64,000 nucleotides of DNA from positions 62,001-126,000 of the forward strand of contig JACKPQ010000001.1 in NCBI GenBank assembly GCA_024233435.1. The letters are read 5' to 3'. The translations under genes and the position numbers were made by a program. This stretch comes from Chlamydiales bacterium (GTDB lineage Bacteria; Chlamydiota; Chlamydiia; Chlamydiales; JACKPQ01). Each line of letters starts with the position of its first letter. The first letter of the stretch is position 1. Below the pieces are notes generated by a model, which was not told the origin of the DNA, made no database searches, and saw nothing but the letters and a program-made list of their open reading frames with translations. Positions 55,866 through 64,000 of the stretch are shown here, piece after piece.

Positions 55866-58800
55866 TTAGAGATTGCGTTTGAGGGCTGGGTCGTCTGTGA
55901 TGAGGGGAAGGATGTCGACAATGGAAGGGCTCCATTGAATGCCGCGAGAGTAGACCATTTTTGAGGCGATAAAGCAGGCGATGATTGCTTTTTTGTGGCC
56001 ATGGGGGATGTTTTTGAAGATGCGCTCTTTGTAGTTTTTAACGAGGAAGGGTGGGCAGTAGTTAAGCAGGCTGTGGTTTAAGGGGTCATCTTCTGTAATA
56101 TCGTAATTTTCTAGATAGTCGAGTAGTTCGTAGGTGTATGCATTGATATGCTCAGAGATGAGCTCTGATAGATCGGTTAGGTAGACGCCGGTTTCTGTAT
56201 AGGTTTTTAGTAGCAGTTGCGCTTCGTCTCGCGCTGTCTCACAGATGATGGCGAGCACTTGCTTCATGTAGGTGTCTTTGTGCTTGAGAAACTCTTCTTC
56301 GGTTAGTGTGAGGCCTGCGAGGACTTCAAAAGATGAGCAAATGACGCCACCTTTGTTGGCTGAGCTATCTTTAATGATGATCACCCCGCGCTCTTCAAGT
56401 GCGCGGCGAGCAGCTGGTGTCAGATAGAGATTGGCGCCTTCGACGATAGCTCTAGAAGAGGGGTGGCCTGTTTCGTCGAGAAACTCTTCAAAGTTGGTTT
56501 CATTTAAGGTGCGTGGGCGGCCGCCGCCAGGTACGAAGATGTCGGCTTTGGCTTGGTGGACGTTGTAGCGCAAGAGATGATTCATTTCAGAGCCAGAGAG
56601 CCAATCTTCGATGAGCTTTTTGCCTTCTTTGCGGTAGCAAAGGGTTTGTGTGGCGTAGGCTGTTTGGTCCCTTTTTTGCTGTGTATCTAAAAGGAAGCCT
56701 CCTTCGTGCAAGAGCTTTGGAGGGTAGTGATTGATAGGAAGCTCGTCGTGGAAAAGTTGGGCGAGTGTATCGAGATCAAGGCCTTCTGGATCGTAGATGG
56801 TTCCAGATACATCGATGAGGGCGACAAGTTTGGCGGTTTTTTTGTATTTTTTATGGAGGTTAAGAATCATGTTTCCTGCAACATCTCCGTCAGGTCCGCC
56901 CGTAATTTTTATTGTAAAAGGGTCGCGATCGGGGTCAATGCCTAAATAGCGCAAGACTTCTTCGACACAAACAGTGACGCCAAGGGATGTGACGCCATAC
57001 TCTTTGTGGTTGATGCCAGCGGTGGGCTTGCTGGAGATGAAAGCAGCTCCTGGTTTATACCCGCTATGAAGGGAAAAGTCTGAAATCCAATCGATCATAA
57101 TGTTATGCAGGTTCTCATCGGGCCCAAGGTAGATGTATTCGGGTTTTTGGTAGTAGTCGACGATGTGCTTTGCGCGCAGTGTTCCGTCGGATTCGCAATT
57201 GACAAGTGAAAGAAGAGCGTGCACGTACGCGCGCTGACTTTGATATAGGTACTGGAGTTTGGCGTCTTTGACAAATTCTTTGATGCGGTTTGTAATTTCT
57301 TCATCATCGATGCCAGCGAGTTTGAGCTCTTTTTGATAGATATCAGCCTCGACTTGCAATTGGCCTGTGGGCTCTAAGAAGATAACGCCTTTGGATCCAC
57401 CCTCAGGGATATCTTTATTTTTCTTTTGTTGCGTGTATGCAAGGTTGTAGCACTCGGAAAAAACATAGTTGCGCTCAACGATCATTTGCTCGAGTTTTTT
57501 TGGAAAAACGGTGCGCAGACCGCCGCGTGAGAGGTCCTTAAAGCGGATATGAAACCCTACAAAGTGCATCCCTTTCATAAAGAAGATCGCATAGGGCATC
57601 TCCGGAAAACGCTCTTTATAATCAAAGGGAACATGCTTGAGATAATTGGGATCGAGGCGGAAGCAAAGTGCATCTTTGTTGTTGCGGTAGAAATTTGTCT
57701 TTAGAGTATGGTCGACAAAATGCATAGCGCATCTAAGCACGTTTTTGCGGCGGATGTCATTGACTTCATGGCCTGTATCGAGCTCATTGACTGCTTCTAA
57801 AAAGGCGATGCGAATTTTATCTGCTTTTTTTTCATTGTGACTTTCTGGGTGAAACTTGGCTTCAAAAATTTCGCAAATTGCAACAGTAAGCTCAGGATGG
57901 CGGCATAGCGCTTCCTCTACATTGCTTAATGAGTAAAGATTTAAGTCAGCATGAACAAGCGTTTGATGGACAAAGCTTACCATCGAACGGATAAGATTGC
58001 CTAAGTTACCCCGCACCATTTCGGAATCGACAAATGTGGATTCAATATTATCGTTGCGATCAAAATATTTTAAGGTGGCCAGCTCTTGTAAGAAGTCGTT
58101 AATGTTAGCAGCTTCCCACGCGGCTCTTCCGTCAGCTCCATGCAATCCAAGTGACATTACGAGAATGCTTTTTTTAGTGTAGGGGTCGACATATGTTGCA
58201 TTCACTCGCTTGAGTGTTAAATTGTGGCGATTGATCATTTTTACAAGGCGGAATAAAAAACGGTGTTTGGGTGTGTTGCGCCAGGCAAAGACGATTTGCA
58301 GAGAGGGGATTTCGTTTCCTTGTTGCCAGTCCTCGTTATAGCGCACTTCATATTGGCATAAATCGCGCGTACGCGCTCTGAAAAACATGTCCAAAGCTAG
58401 AGCTAAGCGCTCGAGTGTCATCGATCGGACAAAGGGGGCACTGATGTGGGTTAAGAAGTGGTCGAGCATCTCTGGGGTAACATCGGCATTGCGTGGTGCA
58501 ATTAGTTCGAAAAGCTCTTTTTTCTGCTCTTGGCTTAAAACCTCATTGGCAGGCTCTTCAGTCACTGTGATTTCGCTAAAATGTAGATGTGCAATGCGCA
58601 GTTTATCTTTAGCCCCTTCAACAGGGGGCGCCTCATCAGAAATAAAGGTGCGGTAATTTTTGATGCCATACATGTTATAGTGCTTGATGATATTGAGGTC
58701 GGCATCGAGGCTATCGAGGGTTAAGACGATGGCGCTATTTTTCAAAAAGATTTGAGAATAGTAGTCTTGAAGATGAAAACCCATGAGGCTATGAGAGATG

Positions 58801-58955
58801 AGCATGAGCTCTTCTTGCTCGACCTCTTCAAAGAAGCTTGGGGGCATATGCTTTTCAAGCCAGCGGTAGTTTTTCTCAAACTGTTCACTTTCAAAGGTGA
58901 TCGCCTCTTGCAATTGCGCATCAGTTAGTTTGCCCGGTTTTTTATCAAATTTCAT
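55866..58955 (-). CDS. gdhB: NAD-specific glutamate dehydrogenase, large type
   Basis: 1029 residues, of the long GDH class (yeast GDH2-like, about 115 kDa) rather than the 450-residue hexameric type. The C-terminal half has the catalytic core: FKDLSRGGLRTVFP, DIPEGGSKGVIFLEP (substrate Lys), nucleotide site KITGGPDGDVAGNMIL and SSANKGGVICSSFEVLAG. The N-terminal 450 residues are regulatory. Converts glutamate to 2-oxoglutarate to feed the TCA cycle. Its 3' end was copied into the downstream duplication. Confidence 0.9.
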   Translation of the reverse strand: MKFDKKPGKLTDAQLQEAITFESEQFEKNYRWLEKHMPPSFFEEVEQEELMLISHSLMGFHLQDYYSQIFLKNSAIVLTLDSLDADLNIIKHYNMYGIKNYRTFISDEAPPVEGAKDKLRIAHLHFSEITVTEEPANEVLSQEQKKELFELIAPRNADVTPEMLDHFLTHISAPFVRSMTLERLALALDMFFRARTRDLCQYEVRYNEDWQQGNEIPSLQIVFAWRNTPKHRFLFRLVKMINRHNLTLKRVNATYVDPYTKKSILVMSLGLHGADGRAAWEAANINDFLQELATLKYFDRNDNIESTFVDSEMVRGNLGNLIRSMVSFVHQTLVHADLNLYSLSNVEEALCRHPELTVAICEIFEAKFHPESHNEKKADKIRIAFLEAVNELDTGHEVNDIRRKNVLRCAMHFVDHTLKTNFYRNNKDALCFRLDPNYLKHVPFDYKERFPEMPYAIFFMKGMHFVGFHIRFKDLSRGGLRTVFPKKLEQMIVERNYVFSECYNLAYTQQKKNKDIPEGGSKGVIFLEPTGQLQVEADIYQKELKLAGIDDEEITNRIKEFVKDAKLQYLYQSQRAYVHALLSLVNCESDGTLRAKHIVDYYQKPEYIYLGPDENLHNIMIDWISDFSLHSGYKPGAAFISSKPTAGINHKEYGVTSLGVTVCVEEVLRYLGIDPDRDPFTIKITGGPDGDVAGNMILNLHKKYKKTAKLVALIDVSGTIYDPEGLDLDTLAQLFHDELPINHYPPKLLHEGGFLLDTQQKRDQTAYATQTLCYRKEGKKLIEDWLSGSEMNHLLRYNVHQAKADIFVPGGGRPRTLNETNFEEFLDETGHPSSRAIVEGANLYLTPAARRALEERGVIIIKDSSANKGGVICSSFEVLAGLTLTEEEFLKHKDTYMKQVLAIICETARDEAQLLLKTYTETGVYLTDLSELISEHINAYTYELLDYLENYDITEDDPLNHSLLNYCPPFLVKNYKERIFKNIPHGHKKAIIACFIASKMVYSRGIQWSPSIVDILPLITDDPALKRNL

Positions 58956-58987
58956 AATTAACCCTTAAAGTTAATTATATTATATAA

Positions 58988-60220
58988 TTAATATTGCCAC
59001 AATGATTGTATAGGTAATGCAATAAGATTTGGGCCGTAAGAGAGTGCTTTATCACCTGTATAGAGGACAATGCCTCTTTTAAAGCGAGGGCCTAGGTCTT
59101 TGGCAAATGATGAGATGGTTTTGAAAAAGTCGGTTTTAATGGTCGCAGTTGATTTTATTTCTATCGCAACTATCTGCTTTTGTGGACCTTCAATTACAAG
59201 GTCGATTTCGTTCCCAACATGATCTCGGTAAAAATAGAGGTCGTATTGTGATTCGCTGTAAGATAATTGCTTTTGCAACTCAACAACGATGAAATTTTCA
59301 ATGAGTTTACCTAATAATTCCCGCGGTATGTTGGTTGAATTTGATGAAAGATGCAACAGATGGCACAGGATGCCCGTATCATTAAAATAGACTTTCGGTG
59401 ATTTTATCAGACGTTTCCCACGATTAGCTAGCCATGGTCTTAATGGGTGGATGGCAAATAGCGTTTGCATGTACTGGAAGTAGCGGGTTAATGTAGATCG
59501 GGGGATATTGCAGGCGTTGGCAAGAGTAACGTAGTTAAGTAATTCGCCTGGGCGTGTTGCTAATAGTTCTAGCATATGAGGAAGCTCGTGAAGCTTCTCA
59601 ATTTGAGCTAAATCTCGAACATCTTTTTCCAGAATGGTTTGCAAATAGCCATTTAGCCACAAACTCCGAGACTCATCATCAGGCAGCGTTTGCATGGTCG
59701 GAAAGCCTCCAAGGCGTATCTTCTGGAATAGGTCTTCATGAGTCAGAGGGGGCATGTCAAGGTGAGGAAGGTCGTCAGCAAAAATTACCTGAAGAAAGTT
59801 TTCTTTGTGGTTAATAAGTTCTCCCTGAGATAGAGGCCACAAGTGGTGGATAACCATTCGCCCTGCTAGTGAATCTCCTAGGTTTGGAAGCATTAGAGGA
59901 TTGGCTGACCCTGTTAGCAGGAACATGTTTGGACTGCGGTTATTGTCGACGCTCAGTTTCATCGGTAAAAATAGTTCAGGTGTGCGTTGTATCTCATCTA
60001 GAATGAGTGGTGGTGGATTGAACTTGAAAAATTGGGAGGGGTCTGCTTTGGCGGATTGCAGTAGAGATAGATCGTCAAAAGACAGATACCGAAAAGCATT
60101 TTGATTTTTAATGGCTTGCACTAGGGTTGTTTTGCCACATTGACGGCTACCCACAATGAGAGTAGCTGGGCTAAACTGCATAGATTTGTGAATTTTGTTT
60201 TCAAGGTGCCTGTTATACAT
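58988..60220 (-). CDS. AAA ATPase with DUF4143 domain
   Basis: 410 residues, intact. P-loop VGSRQCGKTTLVQ near 24-36, Walker B PPLILDEIQRTPEL near 70, sensor LLTGSANPLML, then DUF4143 with a winged helix (NACNIPRSTLTRYFQYMQTL) and the tail pattern NEIDLVIEG then AIEIKST, of PD-(D/E)XK type. Function of this widespread family is unknown. The ATG directly abuts a 61-bp palindrome, leaving no room for a normal leader. It is a full-length relative of the broken gene at 733. Confidence 0.88.
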   Translation of the reverse strand: MYNRHLENKIHKSMQFSPATLIVGSRQCGKTTLVQAIKNQNAFRYLSFDDLSLLQSAKADPSQFFKFNPPPLILDEIQRTPELFLPMKLSVDNNRSPNMFLLTGSANPLMLPNLGDSLAGRMVIHHLWPLSQGELINHKENFLQVIFADDLPHLDMPPLTHEDLFQKIRLGGFPTMQTLPDDESRSLWLNGYLQTILEKDVRDLAQIEKLHELPHMLELLATRPGELLNYVTLANACNIPRSTLTRYFQYMQTLFAIHPLRPWLANRGKRLIKSPKVYFNDTGILCHLLHLSSNSTNIPRELLGKLIENFIVVELQKQLSYSESQYDLYFYRDHVGNEIDLVIEGPQKQIVAIEIKSTATIKTDFFKTISSFAKDLGPRFKRGIVLYTGDKALSYGPNLIALPIQSLWQY

Positions 60221-60281
60221 AATTTACATTATGCCCATTTGGTGGGCATATTTCAACCATTGAATGGGCAGAATGTAAATT
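60221..60281. repeat. Nested palindrome abutting the DUF4143 ATPase start
   Basis: Outer arms AATTTACATTATGCCCATT (60221-60239) and its inverse at 60263-60281 differ at one of 19 bases. Inside, TATGCCCA / TGGGCATA (60230-60250) is a perfect palindrome with a 5-nt centre. So three copies of the TGCCCA half-site occur, as in the array before the other ATPase. Confidence 0.75.
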
Positions 60282-60302
60282 ATTGCGTAAGCGATTATAT
60301 AT

Positions 60303-62219
60303 CTATGACTTGAGAAGTCGTAATCCGTTGAGTCCGACAAGGACTGTGCCGCCTTCATGAAGGACAACGGCTAGCCAAAGGGGAATGTAGCCGAGCAAGG
60401 CTGGGGTTGTCACAAGGCAAATCACGCCGAGAGCGAGGGCAAGGTTTTGCTTGACGATGCTCAGTGTTTTGTGACTTTTGCTCATGAGCCAGGGAAGGAG
60501 TTTGAGATCGTCGTGTAAAAAGACAATGTCAGAGGCATCGATGGCGGCCATGCTACCGACTTTTCCCATGGCAATACCTGCTGTGGCACGGGCAAGGGCT
60601 GGAGCGTCATTAACGCCATCTCCAATCATGGCAAGACCTTGATTTTGAGAGAGCTCGGAGACAATTTTAAGTTTATCGTCAGGACGTAAATTGGCATGTA
60701 CTTGGTCAATTTGCAGTGCTTCTGCTACAGAGGTGGCATTTTCGTGGTGATCGCCAGTTAGCATTGCGATGGCTAGATCGCGCGCTTTTAAGTCTTGGAT
60801 AAGTTGAGGAATATCGTTGCGAATGGTGTCTGTAAAGATGAGCGTGTAGAGTTTATCTCCAATAAGAAGAAGAGAGATGAGCTGGCCTGGCTGAAGGTGA
60901 ATGTCTGGGACGGTTGTTTTAGGAGAGATAAAAGGGAGGTTGCCAATGGCAACGGGAGTGCCATCATCGAGTGTGCCTTCTAGTCCATAGCCGGCAACTG
61001 CTTTAAAGTTTTGGATGGAAGAGGGTGTGATGTTTTTTTCTTGTGCAGCTTTTAGGATTGCTTCTGCAATGGGGTGTTTGGCTCCTCTCTCAAGGCCGGC
61101 TGCGATGGCGATGGCTTGGTCGGATTGAGGAGAGATGCCAACACAATGCAACTCGCCTGTGGTGAGTGTACCTGTTTTGTCAAACGCCACGATTTTGCAG
61201 CTGGCCAATGCATCGAGTGTGATGCCTCCTTTAAGAAGAATCCCTCGTTTGGCGCAGGCTGAAATGGCGCTTAAGTAGGCAGTTGGGGTGGCGATGATTA
61301 GGGCGCAGGGCGATGCAGCAATTAAAAAGGCGAGGGCTCGGTAAATGGATCCTTCGATTCCTGTATATGAAAGATGGGTGAAGAAGGGCAGGCAAACTGC
61401 AAAAAAGGTCGCTAAAATGATAATCGTGCTAGCATAGCGAGTGCCGAAGCGATCAAGGGCGCGCTGCAGTTTGGGCTTTGAGACTTGGGCTTCTTCGATC
61501 ATGCGCATAATGCGGGATAGAGTTGACTCGTGACTGCGGCGGGTGACTTCAATAGTTAATTTTCCATCGAGGTTACGCGCGCCGGCCGGGACTTCATCGC
61601 CCGGTTTCTTTGCAATGGGGATGCTTTCACCTGTAAGATGAACGAGATTGACAAATGAGCTGCCATCGATCACTTTTCCATCGAGGGGAATGAGCTCGCC
61701 TGCACGTACGCTAATTTTTTCACCTCTTTCAATTTCACGAATAGAGCGCTCGATGATTTGTCCATCAGATGTGATTAGCGATGCAAATGTGGGTGCTAGG
61801 TGTCTTAAGGCGTTGAGCGCTGATTTTGTTTTGTGAGCAACCACGCTTTCCATAGCTCCAGAAATTGCAAATAGCACTAGCAATAGAGCCCCTTCCATTT
61901 CAGCGCCAATTAAAACCGCTAAAAAGGCGGCGAGTGTCATCAGAACATCGATGTTTATCTCAAAGCTTTTGATGTCGTTGAGCGTGTTGATCAAAGCGGG
62001 GGTTCCTGCAAGGAAGTAGACAAACATCAACTGCAAACGGGATATGGGAAACGAGTAAAATTGTGTGATGAAAGCGCTTAAGAGCAGTATTGCTGCGACA
62101 ATGGCTGAGCGAAAAGAAAGGTGCTTGGCCCATTTGCGCCCACGTACTGTAAGGAAGGGACTGATGGCCTCAGATCGGCCGGAGGCAAAAAATTCATCAA
62201 ATTGATAAGCGCTTTTCAT
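60303..62219 (-). CDS. P1B-type metal-transporting ATPase (P1B-4-like)
   Basis: 638 residues. P-type motifs LTGES, DKTGTLT and GDGVNDAPAL. The membrane metal site reads SPCALIIATP, with Ser in place of the first Cys of zinc/cadmium pumps, and the last helix has HEGGT; both mark subgroup P1B-4 (Co/Fe/Zn exporters of CoaT/PfeT type). No N-terminal metal-binding domain, also typical of P1B-4. Homologous in position to CT727, often named zntA. Overlaps the VIT1-like gene by 4 nt. Confidence 0.88.
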   Translation of the reverse strand: MKSAYQFDEFFASGRSEAISPFLTVRGRKWAKHLSFRSAIVAAILLLSAFITQFYSFPISRLQLMFVYFLAGTPALINTLNDIKSFEINIDVLMTLAAFLAVLIGAEMEGALLLVLFAISGAMESVVAHKTKSALNALRHLAPTFASLITSDGQIIERSIREIERGEKISVRAGELIPLDGKVIDGSSFVNLVHLTGESIPIAKKPGDEVPAGARNLDGKLTIEVTRRSHESTLSRIMRMIEEAQVSKPKLQRALDRFGTRYASTIIILATFFAVCLPFFTHLSYTGIEGSIYRALAFLIAASPCALIIATPTAYLSAISACAKRGILLKGGITLDALASCKIVAFDKTGTLTTGELHCVGISPQSDQAIAIAAGLERGAKHPIAEAILKAAQEKNITPSSIQNFKAVAGYGLEGTLDDGTPVAIGNLPFISPKTTVPDIHLQPGQLISLLLIGDKLYTLIFTDTIRNDIPQLIQDLKARDLAIAMLTGDHHENATSVAEALQIDQVHANLRPDDKLKIVSELSQNQGLAMIGDGVNDAPALARATAGIAMGKVGSMAAIDASDIVFLHDDLKLLPWLMSKSHKTLSIVKQNLALALGVICLVTTPALLGYIPLWLAVVLHEGGTVLVGLNGLRLLKS

Positions 62220-62923
62220 ATGAAATAAAGCGTCCCTGCAGCGATTGCCGCAATGGCAAGGTTCCAGATCAATGCGCTAAGGAGTGTGTTTTTTTCTCTT
62301 TTAGCTGAGCAAACCGCTGTAATAGCAATGATTAATCCAGAGGCAATAGCGCCACCAAGAATTTGAAATCGGATGAAAAAAGGAATGAACATTAAGACTG
62401 CGATGATAACTCCAAGGCCTGCTCCTGTGGCCTGTCGAAGGGGATGCTCATAACTTTCAAGGGAAAGGCCTAGCTCTTCTTCAAGCATGACCATGAGCAA
62501 GCGGTTGTCATCTGCCATGAGCACATCTAAAACATCTTCGAGCATTTGGCCTCTGAAACCTTTTGCAGCATACATCTCTTTTAGCTCTGCACGCTCCTGA
62601 TCGCGGTGATGCTCAACTTCCATGCGCTCTTCTTCGATGAGTCTGTGCAAGCGCTCTAAGCGTGCCCACCCTAAAAGGGCAGAGCGGCCCACTTTCCACA
62701 AAAACCAGCCTGCCATAAGCGCGGCAAGCATTTGCCATGATGGGGAAAAAACTAAGGCGGTGAGCAGCAAGACGATCGCAGTTTCTTTGAGGCTGTCTGA
62801 ACCTGCAGAAAATGCGCCGGATAGCTCACGTCCATGATGTTCTGACGAAACAAGGGCGCCCTTCGCGCGGGCTTCGATGAGGTGGTCTGGAACAGATTTT
62901 CCAGCAAAATGTTTTGCGTCCAT
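62216..62923 (-). CDS. VIT1/CCC1-family transporter (CT728-like)
   Basis: 235 residues. Two N-terminal helices (about 45-80), a charged helical hairpin with ERAELKEMYAAKGFRGQMLEDVL, which is the cytoplasmic metal-binding signature of vacuolar iron transporters, then three or so C-terminal helices. Family members move Fe2+ or Mn2+ out of the cytoplasm. Same operon as the P1B ATPase, next to serS as in CT728-CT729. Confidence 0.75.
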   Translation of the reverse strand: MDAKHFAGKSVPDHLIEARAKGALVSSEHHGRELSGAFSAGSDSLKETAIVLLLTALVFSPSWQMLAALMAGWFLWKVGRSALLGWARLERLHRLIEEERMEVEHHRDQERAELKEMYAAKGFRGQMLEDVLDVLMADDNRLLMVMLEEELGLSLESYEHPLRQATGAGLGVIIAVLMFIPFFIRFQILGGAIASGLIIAITAVCSAKREKNTLLSALIWNLAIAAIAAGTLYFI

Positions 62924-63022
62924 GAGTATAGAGTGTACACGGTTTTGTCATTTTTTGGTGAAGCTTCATCTAAAAAATCGTTAGACGTGATACCCTACAT
63001 GCAAATTTACCAGAAGGTTAAA

Positions 63023-63499
63023 ATGTTGATGGCTGTTTCTTCTAAAACTTGCGGGTATGCACAATGTCAAAAAAGTGATGGTGTTGAGCCCAAAATATGT
63101 ATGGGATGTCGTTTGGTATATTTTTGTGATAAGACATGTCAAAGCCTTGCGTGGAAAGCGCATCAAGTAGCGTGTAAACAAATTACCATTTGCAACGATG
63201 AAGATGAGTTGGTTGAGAAGATAAAGGAGAGTTTGAGGGGACCTGTTTTTAAGACAACGCACTTTCAAGTTCGGTACAAATCGCAACAGCCAGATGATTC
63301 ACAGGTGAGCAGATTTTACGTCATACATAATCCACAAGGTCAAATCTTTAAGGTAGGTTCGATGTCGATAAAACATGCGAGCGTTCTAGCTCCTCAAGAG
63401 AAAGCTTTTGCAGATGAATTGGGTAGGCGCATCAGAAAGGAATGCAATATCAAGTGTTGGTTGGCAGGTTCCAGAGGTGGAAGACTTCCATCTATTTAA
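63023..63499 (+). CDS. MYND zinc-finger protein
   Basis: 158 residues from the ATG at 63023 (AGAAGG 5 nt upstream). Residues about 9-49 form a MYND finger: C-x4-C (KTCGYAQCQ), C-x2-C (KICMGCRLVYFC), then CDKTCQSLAWKAHQVAC with the C-x3-C and H-x3-C ends. MYND fingers are mainly eukaryotic protein-binding modules. The rest (about 50-158) is unrecognised. A host-directed role or gene capture from a eukaryote is plausible. Divergent from the VIT1-like gene and convergent with serS. Confidence 0.75.
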   Translation: MLMAVSSKTCGYAQCQKSDGVEPKICMGCRLVYFCDKTCQSLAWKAHQVACKQITICNDEDELVEKIKESLRGPVFKTTHFQVRYKSQQPDDSQVSRFYVIHNPQGQIFKVGSMSIKHASVLAPQEKAFADELGRRIRKECNIKCWLAGSRGGRLPSI

Positions 63500-63503
63500 G
63501 TGA

Positions 63504-64000
63504 CTATGACAACTCCGTAATATTACCTAGATAGGGGTGGAGGGCTGCTGGTAATGCAACTGTGCCATCAGCTCTTTGGTTGTTTTCTAAGAGGGCAACA
63601 AAGAGGCGTGAAGTGGCAAGGCCTGATCCGTTGAGGGTGTGGACAAGATGGGGTTTTTCATTGCCGGTTTTTGCGCGTATTTTGGCGCGACGGGCTTGGA
63701 AATCGCGGCAGTTGCTAACGGAGGAAACTTCGTAATAACGTCCCTGACCCGGTAGCCAGACTTCGATATCATAGCAATGAGCTCCGCCAAAAGACATGTC
63801 ACCTGTTACAAGTTGCATCACGCGGTAATGTAGGCCGAGGGCCTGCAGAATGGATTCAGCAGAGTGAACCATTTCATCAAAAATAGCATCGCTCTGCTCG
63901 GGCTCTGTAAAGCAAAACATCTCGACTTTATTGAATTGGTGCATGCGGATAAGGCCGCGCTCGCCTGATCCTGCAGCGCCGGCCTCTCTGCGGAAGCAGG
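63504..64000 (-). CDS. serS: Serine-tRNA ligase, C-terminal part
   Basis: The 3' portion, running off the window edge (5' part missing). Class II motif 2 appears as CFRREAGAAGSGERGLIRMHQFNKVE, and motif 3 as LNGSGLATSRLFVALLENNQ. The usual YDIEVWLPGQGRYYEVSSVSNCRDFQARR core is intact. Charges tRNA-Ser and tRNA-Sec. Same place as CT729. Confidence 0.97.
   Translation of the reverse strand, partial: CFRREAGAAGSGERGLIRMHQFNKVEMFCFTEPEQSDAIFDEMVHSAESILQALGLHYRVMQLVTGDMSFGGAHCYDIEVWLPGQGRYYEVSSVSNCRDFQARRAKIRAKTGNEKPHLVHTLNGSGLATSRLFVALLENNQRADGTVALPAALHPYLGNITELS

Overview
The window is from a chlamydia-like bacterium (phylum Chlamydiota, probably one of the environmental or amoeba-associated families). 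Three gene blocks match the order recalled for Chlamydia trachomatis. They are nqrB-E with bactofilin-dnaA2-CT274-CT273-rsmH-ftsL-ftsI-murE-amiA; gnd-lepA-ntt1-CT066-ytgABCD-dxr-rseP; and serS-CT728-CT727. An hrcA-grpE-dnaK operon, an ATP/ADP translocase, a permease-DtxR fusion (YtgCR) and many short membrane or repeat proteins of inclusion/effector type add to the case. No tools were used: all family calls come from reading motifs.

Layout. 1-1.8 kb: a secreted Cys-rich protein, a frameshifted AAA-ATPase remnant and a membrane protein. 1.8-5.3 kb (minus): four subunits of the Na+-translocating NADH:quinone reductase. 5.3-12.7 kb: a giant AsmA/TamB-like protein, a short ComF-like protein and a protein with about 80-residue repeats. 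12.7-17.3 kb: bactofilin and dnaA, then an AAA ATPase behind a palindrome array, then CT274/CT273-like genes. 17.5-25.4 kb: a division/cell-wall (dcw) cluster mraZ-rsmH-ftsL-ftsI-(two inserted glycosyltransferases)-murE-amiA, then tRNA-Arg(CCT). 25.4-27.9 kb: a bioY locus and a winged-helix regulator. 27.9-44.1 kb: gnd, lepA, an Inc-like protein, a PagL-type lipid A deacylase, ATP/ADP translocase, mrp, a metal ABC transporter, dxr and rseP. 44.1-51.5 kb: a Ser/Pro-rich protein, an LRR-like membrane protein, the dnaK operon and an ankyrin protein. 51.6-59 kb: two tandem inverse-autotransporter-like outer membrane proteins and a large NAD-glutamate dehydrogenase. 59-64 kb: a DUF4143 ATPase, a P1B-4-like metal ATPase with a VIT1-family transporter, a MYND-finger protein and the 3' part of serS.

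Main observations. (a) The mraZ/CT273 intergenic region is nearly symmetric and has GTGGAAA boxes at 10-bp spacing facing both ways, which suggests MraZ controls both directions. (b) The tandem outer membrane genes share an almost identical barrel half but diverge in the beta-helix passenger, and a gdhB 3'-end remnant marks the duplication junction. (c) Both intact AAA ATPases, which have PD-(D/E)XK-like C-termini, sit directly behind palindrome arrays. A similar array without a gene lies at 32.67-32.74 kb. (d) A P1B-4-type ATPase overlaps a VIT1-family gene, which suggests iron handling. (e) A PagL deacylase and two glycosyltransferases are inserted into otherwise conserved blocks.
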